Positions 1 through 11,829 of a DNA stretch of 64,000 bases are shown here, piece after piece. A program made the translations under genes and the position numbers. Origin of the DNA: Serratia entomophila (lineage in GTDB: Bacteria; Pseudomonadota; Gammaproteobacteria; Enterobacterales; Enterobacteriaceae); contig NZ_CP082787.1 of the NCBI RefSeq assembly GCF_021462285.1, positions 372,001 to 436,000 of the forward strand. The letters are read 5' to 3'. How positions within the stretch are numbered: position 1 is the first letter of the stretch; every line of letters starts with the position of its first letter. The notes beneath the pieces were generated by a model. It was not told the origin of the DNA. It ran no database searches and was given only the letters and a program-made list of their open reading frames with translations.

Positions 1-580
1 TGTACAGATACTGCTGGTGATCGTCTTCGGCGTAATAGAACGGCAGCGCCGGCGTAACGTCGGTGGTGATGACGCGTTTGTCGCCCGCCGCATCCATCGC
101 CTGCTGGAAACGCTGCAGGCTGCTCTCGGCCTCGGCCTGCTGTGCCGGGCTCAGCGTGTAAATCGCCGAACGGTACTGGGTGCCGATGTCGCCGCCCTGG
201 CGCATGCCCTGCGCCGGATCGTGGTTTTCCCAGAACACCTGCAGCAGCTGCTTGTAGCTGACAACCTGCGGATCGAACACCACGCGCACCACTTCGGCAT
301 GGCCGGTTTGGCCGCTGCATACTTCGCGGTAGGTCGGGTTCGGCGTGTAACCGCCGCTGTAGCCGGCCGCGGTGCTGTAAACGCCCGGCTGTTGCCAGAA
401 CAGGCGCTCCACGCCCCAGAAGCAGCCCATGGCGAACACCGCCACTTCCATGCCTTCCGGCACCTGAGTCATCGAATGCTCGGTGACCACGTTGAGCGTG
501 GCGACCGGCATCGGCGTGGTGCGGCCTGGCAGCGCGCTCGCCTGGTCGACGGTTTGTGATTTATCAAAAGATGGCACCAC
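1..580 (-). CDS. msrA: Peptide methionine-(S)-S-oxide reductase MsrA (3' end cut by window edge)
   Basis: Reduces methionine-S-sulfoxide in proteins and free Met, using thioredoxin. The reading frame stays open to base 1, ending in a stretch that contains [12 protein letters not shown], a conserved C-terminal MsrA motif, so only the last 20 or so residues are missing. The catalytic motif MGCFWGVE lies near residue 51. The first plausible codon is GTG at 580-578, preceded by GGAG with 6 nt spacing; a second GTG at 577-575 is an alternative. It is transcribed divergently from tamA, as in E. coli. Function is clear from family identity. Confidence 0.95.
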   Translation of the reverse strand, partial: MVPSFDKSQTVDQASALPGRTTPMPVATLNVVTEHSMTQVPEGMEVAVFAMGCFWGVERLFWQQPGVYSTAAGYSGGYTPNPTYREVCSGQTGHAEVVRVVFDPQVVSYKQLLQVFWENHDPAQGMRQGGDIGTQYRSAIYTLSPAQQAEAESSLQRFQQAMDAAGDKRVITTDVTPALPFYYAEDDHQQYLY

Positions 581-868
581 GGTTGACTCCTGTTGTCAGA
601 GTAAGAATTGACCCTAGTTCGGGGCGGTTCGGTTGTATCTAACCGCGTCTTTGCCCACAATAAGCGGAAGCTGGGGTTTGTACCTAAGCTTAACGCAGTA
701 TTTTGAGCGCCAAAAGTGAAGAATGCGCCTGGTGAGCGGTGAGAGTCAAACCGTCAGGCTAGCGTCTGGAACAAGGCTGAAGAGGGCTGCCGTCCTGATA
801 GCGCGGAGTCTGCCCTGGCCCCAGAGCCAATACCATTACAGGAAAGTAAAAATAAATAAGGAGAACGC

Positions 869-2605
869 GTGCCACGATATCGGGTCATGTGTTTATTGTC
901 TGTACTGCTTGCGGCACCTGCGGCGTACGCGGCCAATGTGCGGCTGCAGGTGGAAGGCCTTAGTGGCGAGTTGGAAAAAAACGTTCGGGTACGGCTGTCG
1001 TCGATCACGCCTGAAGAAGTCGGCACCGACGGCCGCTTTCGCGCGCGCGTGGACGAAGCGGTGCGCCAGGGGCTGCGTGCGCTCGGCTATTATCAGCCGA
1101 CCATCAACTTTACGCTGGACAACCGGCCTGGCATGTCGCGCCCGGTGCTGCACGCCAAGGTCGATCCGGGTGAACCGGTTCGCATCGCCGGCACCAATAT
1201 CGTGCTGGAAGGCGGCGCGAAAACCGACGAAGACTACCTGACGCTGGTGAAGAAAGGGACTCCGGCCATCGGCGAGATCCTCAACCACGGCAAATACGAC
1301 GACTTTAAAGGCTCGTTGAGCGGCCTGGCGCTGCGCAAGGGCTATTTCGACGCCGACATGACCAAAAGCCAGCTCGGCGTGGCCGAAGACCTGCATAAGG
1401 CCTTTTGGGATATCGACTTCAACAGCGGTGAGCGTTACCGCTTCGGCAAGGTCAAGTTCCAGGGCTCGCAAATCCGTGAAGACTATCTGCAAAATCTGGT
1501 GCCCTTTCATCAGGGAGATTATTACAGCTCGGAGGATTTGGCCGAGCTGAACCGGCGTTTGTCCGCCACCAACTGGTTTAACTCGGTGGTGGTGTCGCCT
1601 GATTTCCAAGATGCCAAAGAGAACAAGATTTTGCCGCTATATGCGCTGGTGACGCCGCGCACCCGCAACACCATCGAAACCGGGGTCGGTTACTCCACCG
1701 ACGTCGGCCCGCGGGTAAAGGGCACCTGGAAAAAGCCCTGGCTCAACGACCGCGGCCACAGCCTGGAAACCAGCGCCAGCGTTTCGGCGCCGGAACAGCA
1801 GCTGGACTTGACCTATAAGATCCCGCTGCTGAAAAACCCGCTGGAGCAGTATTACCTGCTGCAGGGCGGCTTCAAGAACGTCGATCTCAACGATACCAAG
1901 TCCGTCACCTCCAAAGTGGTGGTGTCGCGCAACTGGGATCTTTCCAGCGGCTGGCAGCGCGCGCTGAACCTGACCTGGCGTCTGGACCACTTTACCCAGG
2001 GTAACGTCACCAACACCACCATGCTGCTGTATCCCGGCGTCAGCGTGAACCGCACCCGTTCGCGCGGCGGCCTGATGCCGACCTGGGGCGACAGCCAGCG
2101 TTACTCCATCGATGTTTCCGATACCACCTGGGGATCCGGCGTGGACTTCGCGCTGATGCAGGCGCAGAACGTCTGGATCCGCACCCTGGCCGACAAACAC
2201 CGCTTCGTGGCGCGCGGCCAGGTCGGTTGGATCGAAACCAACGACTTCGAGAAAGTGCCGCCGGACCTGCGCTTCTTCGCCGGTGGCGACCGCAGCATCC
2301 GCGGTTACAAGTACAAGGGCATTTCGCCGCGCGACGACGACGGCAAACTGACCGGCGCCTCCAAGATGCTGACCGGCTCGCTGGAATACCAATACAACGT
2401 GACCGGCAAGTGGTGGGGCGCGGTGTTTGTCGATTCCGGTGAGGCGGTAAACGATATCAAGCAGAGCAACTTCAAGACCGGCACCGGCTTCGGCGTGCGG
2501 TGGCAGTCGCCGGTTGGCCCGGTGAAGCTGGATATCGCCGCGCCCGTTGGGGACAAGGAGACCCACGGCGTGCAGTTCTACATCGGTTTGGGGCCTGAAC
2601 TATGA
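869..2605 (+). CDS. tamA: Translocation and assembly module outer-membrane protein TamA
   Basis: Omp85-family outer-membrane barrel that works with TamB in the insertion of autotransporters and other outer-membrane proteins and in envelope lipid homeostasis. The 578-residue protein has a signal peptide ending AYA at about 21, three POTRA-like repeats (about 22-265), and a C-terminal 16-strand barrel carrying the family motif [16 protein letters not shown] at about 468-483. The start is GTG at 869, supported by AAGGAG at 858-863; an ATG six codons in has no comparable ribosome site. Its stop overlaps the tamB start by 4 nt (ATGA), which implies translational coupling. Confidence 0.97.
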   Translation: MPRYRVMCLLSVLLAAPAAYAANVRLQVEGLSGELEKNVRVRLSSITPEEVGTDGRFRARVDEAVRQGLRALGYYQPTINFTLDNRPGMSRPVLHAKVDPGEPVRIAGTNIVLEGGAKTDEDYLTLVKKGTPAIGEILNHGKYDDFKGSLSGLALRKGYFDADMTKSQLGVAEDLHKAFWDIDFNSGERYRFGKVKFQGSQIREDYLQNLVPFHQGDYYSSEDLAELNRRLSATNWFNSVVVSPDFQDAKENKILPLYALVTPRTRNTIETGVGYSTDVGPRVKGTWKKPWLNDRGHSLETSASVSAPEQQLDLTYKIPLLKNPLEQYYLLQGGFKNVDLNDTKSVTSKVVVSRNWDLSSGWQRALNLTWRLDHFTQGNVTNTTMLLYPGVSVNRTRSRGGLMPTWGDSQRYSIDVSDTTWGSGVDFALMQAQNVWIRTLADKHRFVARGQVGWIETNDFEKVPPDLRFFAGGDRSIRGYKYKGISPRDDDGKLTGASKMLTGSLEYQYNVTGKWWGAVFVDSGEAVNDIKQSNFKTGTGFGVRWQSPVGPVKLDIAAPVGDKETHGVQFYIGLGPEL

Positions 2606-5600
2606 GCCTGATAAAAAAGATTTGCCTCGGATCCCTGATCGTTCTGCTGTTGCTGATCGGCGGGGTCGCCTTCCTGCTGGGCACTACCAGCGGTCTGCAT
2701 ATGGTTATCAACTCCGCGGCGCGTTGGGTGCCGGGGCTGGACATCGCCGGCGTCAGCGGCGGCTGGCGCGATCTGACGCTGAAAGGCGTGAAGTATCAGA
2801 TGCCGGGCGTAACGGTCAACGCCGGGCAGTTCCATCTGTCGCTGGACCTGTCCTGTTTTAAACGCAGTTCGCTGTGCGTCAATGCGTTGACCGCGCAGGA
2901 CGTGGACGTGGTGGTGAAAACCAAAGAAATGACGCCGTCCGCGCCGGTGGAGGAAACCAGCGAACCGACCACCAACCTCAGCACGCCGTATCCGATTACC
3001 CTGCGCATGCTGGCGCTGAACAACGTCAAGGTCAGCGTCGACGACACCGCCATCTCGTTGGCCGAGTTCCGTACCGGCGCGCAGTGGCAGGAGCGCGCAT
3101 TGACGTTGATGCCGACCAAAATCAGCTCGCTGCTGATAGCCCTGCCGAAAACCCCGCAGAACCCACTGCCGGAAGCCATTCAGCCAGTGGCCGAGGTGGC
3201 GAAACAGGTGGGTGAAAAGGTCATCGATAAGGCGGCGAAACCGGCGCCGCAGCCGGAAGAAACGCCGCTGGGCGAAACGCTGAAGGCGCTGTTCGCCAAG
3301 CCGCTGCTGCCGGATCTGCCGGAAATTCGTTTGCCGCTGGATATCACCGTCAAGGAAATCAGCGGCGAGCAGTTGCATCTGACGGGCGATACCGATGTGC
3401 TGATCACCAGCCTGCTGTTGCAGGCCAGCACTAAAGATCAACATATCCAGTTGGATAATTTTGACGTCAAGTCACCGCAGGGCACGCTGTCCGCTCAGGG
3501 GCTGGCGACGTTGGCCGGCGAGTGGCCGGTCAACATGGTGGCCAACGGTACTCTGAACATCGAGCCGCTGAAGGGCGAGAAGGTCAAGCTGAACCTCGGC
3601 GGCGGATTGCGCGAAGAGCTGAAGGTGGCGCTTAACCTGTCCGGGCCGGTCGGCGCGCAGCTCGATGCGCAGACCCGTCTGGCGGAAGCCGGCTTGCCGC
3701 TGGCGCTGACGCTGCAGAGCAAGCAGCTGAAATGGCCGCTGAGCGGCGAGCCGCAATATCAGGTCAATGATTTCCGCCTGCGTTTTAACGGCAAGGCGAC
3801 CGATTACGCGCTGTCTACCCGCGCCAATATCAAGGGCCAGGATCTGCCGCCGGCGGTGCTGACGCTGGACGGCAAGGGGAACGTTGAGCAGTTCAAGCTG
3901 GAGCGCCTGCGCCTGGCTGCGCTGCAGGGCAATGCCGATCTCAGCGCGCTGGTGGACTGGAGCAAGGCCATCAGCTGGAATTCGCAGCTGCTGCTTACCG
4001 GCATCAACACCGCCAAACAGTGGCCGGAATGGCCGGCCAAGCTCGATGGAAAAATCACCACCCGCGGCAGTTTGTACGGCGGCAGCTGGCAATTGCAGGT
4101 GCCGGTGCTGCAGCTGGACGGCAATGTGAAGCAGAACAAGGTCACGGCGCGCGGCTCGCTGAGCGGCAACGCCGCCGGGCAGTGGAAGATACCCGGCATC
4201 GACCTGACGCTGGGGCGCAACCAGCTGAACGTCAAAGGCCAGCTGGATGAGAAAAACTGGAATCTGGACGCCACTATCGACGCGCAGCATCTCGACGGCG
4301 CGCTGCCGGGCCTGGGCGGCACCGCCAAAGGGTTGGTCAAGCTGCGCGGCAATCTGCAGGCGCCGCAGGTGCTGGCCGATCTGACCGCCTCCGGCCTGCA
4401 ATGGCAGGCGCTGCGCATCGGCCGGGTGAAGATCGACGGCGACGTGCGCTCTACCGACCAGATTCAGGGCCAGCTGGCGGTGCGGGTTGAGCAACTGAAA
4501 CAGGACGCGCTGGAGGTCAGCCTGCTGACCCTGGACGCCAAGGGCAGCGAGAAGCAGCATCAGCTGCAGCTGAAAATTGACGGCAAGCCGGTCTCCGGCC
4601 AGCTGGCGCTGCAGGGCAGCTTCGATCGCCAGCAGCAGCGCTGGCGCGGCAATCTGAACAACACCCGCTTCGATACCCCGGTCGGCGAATGGCGCCTTAC
4701 CCGTGCCATTGCGCTGGACTACCTGAATAGCGCGCAGAAAATCAGCATCGGGCCGCACTGTTGGCAGAACCCGAACGCCGAGCTGTGCGTGCCGAAAACC
4801 ATCGAGGCCGGGCAGAGCGGCCAGGCCAGCGTGGTGCTTAACCGCTTCGATCTGGCGATGATCAAACCGTTCCTCGGCCCGGAAACCGCGCTGAGCGGCG
4901 TATTTACCGGCCGGGCCGACGTCAGTTGGAAACCGGGCGGCGCGCTGCCGGAGGCCAAAGTCTCACTGGCCGGCAACGGCGTGAAGGTGGTGCAGCAGGT
5001 GCAGGGCAACGCGTTGCCGATCGCCTTCGACACCCTGACCCTCAACGCCGGCCTTAACAATGGCCGCGCGCAGGCCGACTGGCTGATCAAACTGACCAAC
5101 AACGGCCAGTTCGACGGCAAGATCCAGGTGACGGATCCGCAGGTGCGGCGCACCATCAACGGCAACGTCAACATCACCAATATTTCGCTGGCGATGATCA
5201 ACCCGGCGCTGATGCAGGGCGAGAAGGCGGCGGGCATGCTGAACGCCAACCTGCGCCTGGGCGGCAGCGCGCAGAAGCCGCTGGTGTTTGGCCGGTTGGC
5301 GTTGGACAAGGTGGATATCGACGGCCACTGGATGCCGTTCGACATGACCGACGGCCGCCTGGTGATGAACTTCAACGGCATGACCTCGACGCTGGAAGGG
5401 TTGGTCAGCACTACGCGCGGCCAGCTTAACCTGGCGGGCGACGCCGACTGGCGCGACATCAACGCCTGGCGCGCGCGCATCGCCGCCAAAGGGGACAAAC
5501 TTCGGGTGACGGTGCCGCCGATGATCCGCCTCGACGTGTCGCCGGATCTGGTGTTCGAAGCGACGCCGCAGCTGTTCTCGCTCAACGGCTCGGTGGGTAT

Positions 5601-6423
5601 TCCCTGGGCGCGCATCACGGTGCAGGAGCTGCCGGAAAGCGCGGTGGGCGTCTCTTCCGACGAGGTGATGCTGGATGATCAACTGAAACCGATCCAGCCG
5701 AAAACCGCCGGTATCCCGATCAACAGCAACCTGATGATCCACGTCGGCAACGATGTGCGCCTGGACGCCTTTGGCCTGAAGGCCAAGCTGAAGGGCGACC
5801 TGAAGGTGGTGCAGGACAAGAAAGGGCTGGGCCTCAATGGCCAAATTGACATCCCTTCGGGCCGCTTCCATGCTTATGGGCAGGATCTGATCGTTCGCAA
5901 AGGGCAGCTGATGTTCTCCGGCCCACCGGATCAGCCACTGCTTAACATCGAAGCGATCCGCAACCCAGACGCCACCGAAGACGGCGTCACTGCCGGGGTG
6001 CGCGTGACCGGCCTGGCGGACGCGCCTAAGCTGGAGGTCTTCTCGGATCCGGCCAAATCGCAGCAGGAAGCCCTGTCTTACCTGCTTCGCGGCCAGGGAT
6101 TGAACAGCTCCGGCGCCGACGGCAACGCCATGACCTCAATGTTAATTGGCATGGGGGTTGCGCAAAGTGGTCAACTTGTGGGTAAAATCGGCGAGGCGTT
6201 TGGCGTGAGTAATTTGGCCCTGGATACCCAGGGGGTTGGCGACAGCTCCCAGGTTGTCGTGAGCGGCTATGTCCTCCCAGGCTTACAAGTAAAATATGGG
6301 GTGGGCATTTTCGACTCTCTGGCCACGCTGACGTTGCGTTACCGCCTGATGCCTAAGTTGTATCTTGAAGCGGTGTCTGGTCTCGACCAGGCATTAGATT
6401 TGCTCTATCAGTTTGAGTTTTAG
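2602..6423 (+). CDS. tamB: Translocation and assembly module inner-membrane protein TamB
   Basis: Very long periplasm-spanning AsmA-like protein, now grouped with bridge-like lipid-transfer proteins; it is anchored in the inner membrane and contacts TamA. At 1273 residues it matches the family length. One hydrophobic anchor (about 6-28) is followed by a repetitive beta-rich region and the conserved C-terminal DUF490/TamB domain (about 930-1273), ending in an aromatic residue pattern (LYQFEF) like a beta-signal. It overlaps tamA by 4 nt, and ytfP follows after 2 nt, so the three are one operon. A proline-rich stretch near 200-240 has no clear domain. Confidence 0.97.
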   Translation: MSLIKKICLGSLIVLLLLIGGVAFLLGTTSGLHMVINSAARWVPGLDIAGVSGGWRDLTLKGVKYQMPGVTVNAGQFHLSLDLSCFKRSSLCVNALTAQDVDVVVKTKEMTPSAPVEETSEPTTNLSTPYPITLRMLALNNVKVSVDDTAISLAEFRTGAQWQERALTLMPTKISSLLIALPKTPQNPLPEAIQPVAEVAKQVGEKVIDKAAKPAPQPEETPLGETLKALFAKPLLPDLPEIRLPLDITVKEISGEQLHLTGDTDVLITSLLLQASTKDQHIQLDNFDVKSPQGTLSAQGLATLAGEWPVNMVANGTLNIEPLKGEKVKLNLGGGLREELKVALNLSGPVGAQLDAQTRLAEAGLPLALTLQSKQLKWPLSGEPQYQVNDFRLRFNGKATDYALSTRANIKGQDLPPAVLTLDGKGNVEQFKLERLRLAALQGNADLSALVDWSKAISWNSQLLLTGINTAKQWPEWPAKLDGKITTRGSLYGGSWQLQVPVLQLDGNVKQNKVTARGSLSGNAAGQWKIPGIDLTLGRNQLNVKGQLDEKNWNLDATIDAQHLDGALPGLGGTAKGLVKLRGNLQAPQVLADLTASGLQWQALRIGRVKIDGDVRSTDQIQGQLAVRVEQLKQDALEVSLLTLDAKGSEKQHQLQLKIDGKPVSGQLALQGSFDRQQQRWRGNLNNTRFDTPVGEWRLTRAIALDYLNSAQKISIGPHCWQNPNAELCVPKTIEAGQSGQASVVLNRFDLAMIKPFLGPETALSGVFTGRADVSWKPGGALPEAKVSLAGNGVKVVQQVQGNALPIAFDTLTLNAGLNNGRAQADWLIKLTNNGQFDGKIQVTDPQVRRTINGNVNITNISLAMINPALMQGEKAAGMLNANLRLGGSAQKPLVFGRLALDKVDIDGHWMPFDMTDGRLVMNFNGMTSTLEGLVSTTRGQLNLAGDADWRDINAWRARIAAKGDKLRVTVPPMIRLDVSPDLVFEATPQLFSLNGSVGIPWARITVQELPESAVGVSSDEVMLDDQLKPIQPKTAGIPINSNLMIHVGNDVRLDAFGLKAKLKGDLKVVQDKKGLGLNGQIDIPSGRFHAYGQDLIVRKGQLMFSGPPDQPLLNIEAIRNPDATEDGVTAGVRVTGLADAPKLEVFSDPAKSQQEALSYLLRGQGLNSSGADGNAMTSMLIGMGVAQSGQLVGKIGEAFGVSNLALDTQGVGDSSQVVVSGYVLPGLQVKYGVGIFDSLATLTLRYRLMPKLYLEAVSGLDQALDLLYQFEF

Positions 6424-6425
6424 CG

Positions 6426-6773
6426 ATGCGAATAATTGTCTACGGCAGTTTACGACGCAAACAGGGAAACAGCCATTGGATGACCAACGCCCAATGGCTC
6501 GGCGAGCATGAGCTCGAAGGCTACCAGATTTATAATCTGGGCCATTACCCGGCGGCGATCCCTGGAGAGGGCACGATACATTGCGAGGTGTATCGTATTA
6601 ACTCATCGATTCTGGCAGAGCTGGACGAACTGAAAAGCAACACCAAGGACTATAAGCGCGAGCTGATTCAGACGCCTTATGGGAGTGCGTGGATCTACCT
6701 GTATAAACACAGTGTGGACGGTTACCCGCGGATCGACAGCGGTGACTGGCTAAAGCGTCTCGACGAAAAGTAA
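6426..6773 (+). CDS. ytfP: Gamma-glutamylcyclotransferase-fold protein YtfP
   Basis: A 115-residue protein of the gamma-glutamylcyclotransferase-like (BtrG/YtfP) fold, with the N-terminal substrate-loop motif YGSLRRKQGNS and a conserved acidic residue in ELDELKS. Enzymatic activity of bacterial YtfP is not firmly established, so the reaction should be treated as unknown. It starts 2 nt after tamB and ends in a strong terminator, making it the last gene of the tamA-tamB-ytfP operon, an arrangement known from E. coli. Confidence 0.9.
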   Translation: MRIIVYGSLRRKQGNSHWMTNAQWLGEHELEGYQIYNLGHYPAAIPGEGTIHCEVYRINSSILAELDELKSNTKDYKRELIQTPYGSAWIYLYKHSVDGYPRIDSGDWLKRLDEK

Positions 6774-6809
6774 TAAAAAAAACACCGCTCACTGAGCGGT
6801 GTTTTTTTA
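6774..6809. terminator. Bidirectional terminator between ytfP and ppa
   Basis: Perfect hairpin ACACCGCTC-ACTG-AGCGGTGT flanked by an A-run on the left and a T-run on the right. It can serve ytfP on the plus strand and ppa on the minus strand. Confidence 0.9.
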
Positions 6810-6826
6810 TCGGACGGCGGCAGGAA

Positions 6827-7357
6827 TTACTTCTTGGCGGCGCGTTCGAAGGAGGCGATGATTTCAGCTTTGGCAGCGGCAGCGTCTGCCCAGCCTTCCA
6901 CTTTCACCCATTTGCCTTTTTCCAGATCTTTGTAGTGCTCGAAGAAGTGAGCGATCTGCGCTTTCAGCAGTTCCGGCAGGTCGTTCACATCTTTGATGTG
7001 ATCGTATTCTTTGGTCAGCTTGCTGTGCGGTACCGCAACCAGCTTCGCGTCTTCACCGGCTTCGTCGGTCATCTTCAGTACGCCAACCGGACGGCAGCGA
7101 ATAACGGAACCCGGCTGCAGTGGGTATGGGGTCGGCACCAGCACGTCAACCGGGTCTCCGTCCAGAGACAGGGTGTGGTTGATGTAACCGTAGTTGCACG
7201 GATAGAACATCGCGGTGGACATGAAACGGTCAACGAACAGCGCACCGGTGTCCTTGTCGATTTCATATTTGATTGGGTCGGCATTGGCCGGGATTTCGAT
7301 AACTACGTAGATGTCTTCCGGCAGGTCTTTGCCAGCGGGGACCAGATTCAAGCTCAT
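6827..7357 (-). CDS. ppa: Inorganic pyrophosphatase (family I)
   Basis: Cytosolic soluble pyrophosphatase that hydrolyses PPi to two Pi and pulls biosynthetic reactions forward. At 176 residues it is the standard family I length. The metal-binding signature DGDPVDVLV is at residues 66-74, so the three catalytic aspartates are D66, D68 and D71. The ATG at 7357 follows an AAGGAAA sequence. It is a single gene, convergent with ytfP. Confidence 0.98.
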   Translation of the reverse strand: MSLNLVPAGKDLPEDIYVVIEIPANADPIKYEIDKDTGALFVDRFMSTAMFYPCNYGYINHTLSLDGDPVDVLVPTPYPLQPGSVIRCRPVGVLKMTDEAGEDAKLVAVPHSKLTKEYDHIKDVNDLPELLKAQIAHFFEHYKDLEKGKWVKVEGWADAAAAKAEIIASFERAAKK

Positions 7358-7494
7358 GTCGGTTTCCTTTAATCAAACCAGAAATGGAGTGGCGGCTATT
7401 ATAGCGGACTCTTTTGCGATTTCCTGCCCTTTTCATCACCCAAACCCCGCTGTGGGGCCGCGGCGATAATTTCCAGATTAATCCACCGTCGGCG

Positions 7495-7521
7495 TGAAGT
7501 TTTTCGCCGGGATGCCGATAA
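7495..7521 (+). promoter_or_regulatory. Sigma-28 (FliA) promoter of the chemoreceptor gene
   Basis: TGAAGTTT (7495-7502), 11 nt, GCCGATAA (7514-7521). The FliA consensus is TAAAGTTT-N11-GCCGATAA, so the -10 element and spacing are exact and the -35 has one mismatch. It lies about 90 nt upstream of the chemoreceptor start. Confidence 0.85.
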
Positions 7522-7611
7522 CTTCAACAAATAATAATGAGCCGGCAAAGGCTGGCTCCGCGTTTTGCCTCCCCTACGTTGATCTCACTATTCTGAAGCC
7601 GGGAAGAATTC

Positions 7612-9165
7612 ATGCTAAAAAAGATTACGGTGAAGGCCGGGCTTGTCGCCTTGCTGAGCCTGATGACTATGCTGTTGATTATGGTCAGCATTATCGGCGT
7701 TAATGCGATTAACGAAGGATCGCGCTCGCTACATACCCTGAACCAGATCCTCGGCGAAGAGCTGGGCTCGCTGGCCAACAGTTCCAACCTCACGCTGCGT
7801 GCGCGCACCGCCGCCTCGCTGGCAGTGCGCCAGCGGGAAATCGGGCAAATTGAGGTGTCCGATGCCACAGTGGGCCGCATCTACGGCTATCTTGAACAGT
7901 CGAAGCAGGAAATGACGCGCTTTGTCGGCGTCGGCACCGTGACCGAACGCGGGCGCGAGCTGTCCGGCCGTTTGCAAAATAGCTACCGCGCTTACCTGGA
8001 GCAGGGTGTGGCGCCAATGGCCGCGGCGATCAAGGCCGGCAAGGTGGACGATTATTACCACATTCAGGAAACTAGAATTTCCGCGCTGAGCATCGCTTTT
8101 GAAAAGGATCTCACCGATTTTCGCAGCTTCGCCATGAAGATTGGCCAGCAGCGGGTCATTGAAGCGGAAAGCAACGCCAACGCCAAAATTACCCTGATCC
8201 TGGTGGCGGGCCTGCTCAGCGTGCTGTTGGCGGTGCTGGCCTGGTTTGCGCTGCGGATCATTATCCTGCGCCCGCTGGACGAGTCCATTGCGCAGCTGGA
8301 GCATATCGCCGGCGGTGACCTGACTCACCACATCGGCGGTGAAGGGGATACCGAAATGGGCCGCCTGGTGCGAGCGATGCAGCGCATGCAGCAGGCGTTG
8401 GCCAGTTCGGTCAGCAAAGTGCGCGACGCCAGCAGCCAGATAGATACCGGCTCACGCGAATTGGCCGCCGGCAACCTGCATTTGGCGCAGCGCACCGAAG
8501 AGTCTGCCGCATCGCTGGAAGAGACGGCCGCCAGTATGGAACAGCTGACCTCGACGGTGAAAATGAACGCCGAAAACTGCGAACAGGCCAATCAGCTGGC
8601 GCTGAGCGTATCCGATATCGCCAACCGGGGCAGCGACGTGGTTAGCCAGGTGATGAGCAAGATGCAGGCGATCACCGACAGCTCGCGGCGCATCGCCGAC
8701 ATCATCAGCGTGATGGACGGCATTGCCTTCCAGACCAACATTTTGGCGCTGAATGCGGCGGTTGAGGCGGCGCGCGCCGGCGAACAGGGGCGCGGTTTCG
8801 CCGTGGTAGCCGGCGAGGTGCGCAGCCTGGCGCAGCGCAGCGCGCAGTCGGCCAAAGAAATCAAAGGGTTGATCGAGGCTTCGCAGAACCGGGTGCAGGA
8901 AGGCGAGCAGATGGCGGAATCGGCGGCGAAAACCATGAGCGGCATTACCGGTGAAGTGGGCCGGGTGACGGCGCTGATGCGTGAGATTTCCGCGGCGACC
9001 CGCGAGCAAAGCAGCGGCATTGAACAGGTGAACTTGGCGGTGGCGCAGATGGATCAGGTGGCGCAGCAGAATGCGGCGCTGGTGGAGGAATCGGCGGCGG
9101 CGACGCGCTCGCTGGAAGAGCAGGCGCGGCTGCTGGCGCAGAGCATGGCGGCATTCAAGCTATAA
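7612..9165 (+). CDS. Methyl-accepting chemotaxis protein (Tar/Tsr-type transmembrane receptor)
   Basis: Inner-membrane chemoreceptor signalling to CheA/CheW. Of 517 residues: TM1 about 10-32; a periplasmic four-helix ligand domain about 33-190; TM2 about 193-215; HAMP about 216-268; then the cytoplasmic coiled coil with the tip [20 protein letters not shown] near 370-389. Adaptation regions with repeated glutamate pairs ([13 protein letters not shown]) are present. The protein ends MAAFKL, so it lacks the C-terminal NWETF/NWESF tether for CheR and CheB. A sigma-28 promoter lies upstream, so it belongs to the flagellar regulon. The ligand cannot be read from sequence: I do not see the Tar/Tsr amino-acid-binding arginine pattern with confidence. 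Confidence 0.95.
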   Translation: MLKKITVKAGLVALLSLMTMLLIMVSIIGVNAINEGSRSLHTLNQILGEELGSLANSSNLTLRARTAASLAVRQREIGQIEVSDATVGRIYGYLEQSKQEMTRFVGVGTVTERGRELSGRLQNSYRAYLEQGVAPMAAAIKAGKVDDYYHIQETRISALSIAFEKDLTDFRSFAMKIGQQRVIEAESNANAKITLILVAGLLSVLLAVLAWFALRIIILRPLDESIAQLEHIAGGDLTHHIGGEGDTEMGRLVRAMQRMQQALASSVSKVRDASSQIDTGSRELAAGNLHLAQRTEESAASLEETAASMEQLTSTVKMNAENCEQANQLALSVSDIANRGSDVVSQVMSKMQAITDSSRRIADIISVMDGIAFQTNILALNAAVEAARAGEQGRGFAVVAGEVRSLAQRSAQSAKEIKGLIEASQNRVQEGEQMAESAAKTMSGITGEVGRVTALMREISAATREQSSGIEQVNLAVAQMDQVAQQNAALVEESAAATRSLEEQARLLAQSMAAFKL

Positions 9166-9175
9166 GGTGAAGTGA

Positions 9176-9199
9176 CAGAGGGCGGCGTACCGCCCTCTG
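9176..9199. terminator. Perfect 10-bp palindrome between the chemoreceptor gene and fbp
   Basis: CAGAGGGCGG (9176-9185), loop CGTA, CCGCCCTCTG (9190-9199). It lies between two convergent genes. There is no proper T-tract, so it may be a weak terminator or an RNA 3'-end stabiliser. Confidence 0.5.
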
Positions 9200-9209
9200 T
9201 GCGGAGGCT

Positions 9210-10214
9210 TTATTCGTCCGGGTTTTCGGCGATAAAGCGCTCGGCGTCTTCAACCATCGACTTGGTGCCGACGAAGAATGGCGCGCGCTGGTGCAGTTTC
9301 ACCGGGGTGATATCCAGAATACGGTTTTTGCCGTCGCTGGCTTTACCGCCGGCCTGCTCGGCCAGGAAGGCCATCGGGTTGCACTCATACAGCAGGCGCA
9401 GCTTGCCTTGCGGGTGGCTGGCGGTGCTTGGGTAAATGTAGATGCCGCCCTTCAGCAGGTTGCGGTGGAAGTCGGCGACCAAAGAACCGATGTAGCGCGA
9501 AGTATAAGGGCGTTGGGTCGCCTCATCCTGCTCCTGGCAATATTTGATGTATTTCTTCACGCCGCGCGGGAACTTGATGTAGTTGCCTTCGTTGATGGAA
9601 TACATGTTGCCGGTTTCAGGGAAACGGACTTTCTCATGGGAGAGGCAGAACACGCCCAGAGAAGGATCGTAGGTGAAGGCATGCACGCCATAACCGGTGG
9701 TGTACACCAGCATGGTGGATGAACCGTAAACCACGTAGCCCGCCGCAACCTGGGCGCTGCCCGGCTGCAGGAAATCTTCTTCGGTTACCGGAGTGCCGAC
9801 CGGAGTGATGCGACGGTAGATCGAGAAAATAGTACCGACCGAGACGTTAACATCGATGTTGGACGAACCGTCCAACGGATCCATCAGAACCACATACTTG
9901 GCATTTTCAGCCCGCTCGCCGTCGAATATCACGATTTCATCTTCTTCTTCAGAAGCGATACCCGCGACTTCACCGCGCGCTTTCAACGCCGCTTTCAGCT
10001 TTTCGTTTGCGTACAGGTCCAGTTTCATCTGAACTTCACCCTGCACGTTGGATACGCCGCTGGTCCCCAGAATATCAACCAGGCCGGCCTTGTTGATATC
10101 GCGGTGGATGATTTTGGCGCCCAGTTTAATTGCGGAAAGTAATGCGGTCAGCTCGCCGGTGGCGTGAGAGAAGTCGTGCTGTTTCTCGACGATAAATTCG
10201 CCTAACGTTTTCAT
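9210..10214 (-). CDS. fbp: Fructose-1,6-bisphosphatase class 1
   Basis: Gluconeogenic enzyme that hydrolyses fructose-1,6-bisphosphate to fructose-6-phosphate. The 334-residue protein carries the class 1 metal-binding motif [14 protein letters not shown] (111-124) and the N-terminal sequence [12 protein letters not shown] typical of enterobacterial Fbp; length is within two residues of E. coli. It is divergent from mpl with about 170 nt between, as in E. coli. Confidence 0.98.
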   Translation of the reverse strand: MKTLGEFIVEKQHDFSHATGELTALLSAIKLGAKIIHRDINKAGLVDILGTSGVSNVQGEVQMKLDLYANEKLKAALKARGEVAGIASEEEDEIVIFDGERAENAKYVVLMDPLDGSSNIDVNVSVGTIFSIYRRITPVGTPVTEEDFLQPGSAQVAAGYVVYGSSTMLVYTTGYGVHAFTYDPSLGVFCLSHEKVRFPETGNMYSINEGNYIKFPRGVKKYIKYCQEQDEATQRPYTSRYIGSLVADFHRNLLKGGIYIYPSTASHPQGKLRLLYECNPMAFLAEQAGGKASDGKNRILDITPVKLHQRAPFFVGTKSMVEDAERFIAENPDE

Positions 10215-10384
10215 GACACAATCCCTGAATCTACGGATGGATAGCGGCTTGTTAACATACCGCCAACGTTTTCGCGAGCAGTGTAGCCCAAAGATGCGCG
10301 CTATTCATAGGCAAATCCATTTCTTCTGGAGGATTCTGAGCGTTAGAATAGGCGCTAAATCGAAGCACTCAGATGAGAAACCTA

Positions 10385-11764
10385 ATGCGCATACATATTC
10401 TTGGGATCTGCGGCACCTTTATGGGCGGGCTGGCGGTGCTGGCTCGTTCACTGGGGCACGACGTCACCGGTTCAGACGCTAACGTCTATCCGCCGATGAG
10501 CACGCTGTTGGAGAACCAGGGGATCGATCTTATTCAGGGCTATGATCCGGCCCAGTTGGATCCCGCGCCGGATCTGGTGATCATCGGCAACGCCATGACG
10601 CGCGGCAACCCGTGCGTAGAGGCGGTGCTGGAGCGCGGCATTCCCTACGTTTCCGGCCCGCAGTGGCTGCACGATTATGTGCTGCGCGATCGTTGGGTAT
10701 TGGCGGTTGCCGGCACCCACGGCAAAACCACTACCGCCGGCATGGCCACCTGGATCCTGGAAGCCTGCGGTTACCAGCCGGGCTTTGTCATCGGCGGCGT
10801 GCCGGGCAACTTCGATGTTTCCGCCCGGCTTGGCGGCAGCCCGTTCTTCGTGATCGAAGCCGATGAATATGACTGCGCGTTCTTCGACAAGCGCTCCAAG
10901 TTTGTGCACTACAGCCCGCGCACGCTGATCATGAACAACCTGGAGTTCGATCATGCCGATATCTTCGACGATCTGAAAGCGATCCAGAAACAGTTCCACC
11001 ACCTGGTGCGTCTGGTGCCGGGCAAAGGCAAGATCATTCTGCCGGATAACGACAACCACCTGAAGCAGGTGATGGCGATGGGGTGTTGGAGCGAGCAGGA
11101 GCTGGTGGGGGAAGAGGGCACGTGGCGCGCGCAAAAGCTGACCCAGGACGCCAGCCGCTATGCGGTATTCCTCAATGGCGAACAGGTTGGGGAAGTGCAA
11201 TGGTCGCTGGTAGGCGAACACAACATGCATAACGGCCTGATGGCGATCGCCGCGACCCGGCATGTGGGCGTGCAGCCGGCCGACGCCTGCCGCGCGCTGG
11301 GCGATTTCATCAATGCCCGCCGCCGCCTGGAACTGCGCGGCGAAGCCAATGGCGTCACGGTGTATGACGATTTCGCCCACCACCCAACGGCGATCCTGGC
11401 TACCCTGGCCGCGCTGCGCGGCAAGGTTGGCGGCACGGCGCGCATTCTGGCGGTGCTTGAACCGCGTTCCAACACCATGAAAATGGGCATCAGCAAGAAC
11501 GATCTGGCTCCTTCGCTCGGCCGCGCCGACGAAGTGTTCCTGTTCCAGCCGCACCATATTCCCTGGCAGGTGGCGGAGGTGGCGGAGGCCTGCGTCCAGC
11601 CGGCGCACTGGAGCGCCGATCTCGATACGCTGGTGGAGATGATCGTGAAAACCGCGCAGCCGGGCGATCATATTCTGGTGATGAGCAACGGCGGCTTTGG
11701 CGGCATTCACGATCGCTTGCTGGAAGCCCTGGCAAAGAAGCAGGAGCCGAAGGCCACTTACTGA
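10385..11764 (+). CDS. mpl: UDP-N-acetylmuramate:L-alanyl-gamma-D-glutamyl-meso-diaminopimelate ligase
   Basis: Peptidoglycan recycling ligase that attaches recovered murein tripeptide to UDP-MurNAc in the cytoplasm. It is a Mur-ligase family protein: N-terminal Rossmann domain with GICGTFMGGLA, central ATPase with P-loop GTHGKTTTAGM at about 110, and a C-terminal domain. The start is set at the ATG of MRIHILGICG (10385), which gives 459 residues as in E. coli; an in-frame ATG four codons upstream is not favoured by homology. The 3' end is followed by a terminator. Confidence 0.96.
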   Translation: MRIHILGICGTFMGGLAVLARSLGHDVTGSDANVYPPMSTLLENQGIDLIQGYDPAQLDPAPDLVIIGNAMTRGNPCVEAVLERGIPYVSGPQWLHDYVLRDRWVLAVAGTHGKTTTAGMATWILEACGYQPGFVIGGVPGNFDVSARLGGSPFFVIEADEYDCAFFDKRSKFVHYSPRTLIMNNLEFDHADIFDDLKAIQKQFHHLVRLVPGKGKIILPDNDNHLKQVMAMGCWSEQELVGEEGTWRAQKLTQDASRYAVFLNGEQVGEVQWSLVGEHNMHNGLMAIAATRHVGVQPADACRALGDFINARRRLELRGEANGVTVYDDFAHHPTAILATLAALRGKVGGTARILAVLEPRSNTMKMGISKNDLAPSLGRADEVFLFQPHHIPWQVAEVAEACVQPAHWSADLDTLVEMIVKTAQPGDHILVMSNGGFGGIHDRLLEALAKKQEPKATY

Positions 11765-11794
11765 CCGCCTGCGGGTTAGTCTGATCTCCCTATC

Positions 11795-11821
11795 AGGGCC
11801 GCCGGCGAGCGGCCCTTTTTT
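11795..11821 (+). terminator. Intrinsic terminator of mpl
   Basis: AGGGCCGC and GCGGCCCT arms around a CGGCGA loop, followed by six T. Confidence 0.9.
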
Positions 11822-11829
11822 ACGCCCAT

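Noticed and set aside
1637..4758. Long minus-strand frames across tamA and tamB
   Set aside because: High-G+C antisense shadows, rich in His/Arg/Gln, without ribosome sites.
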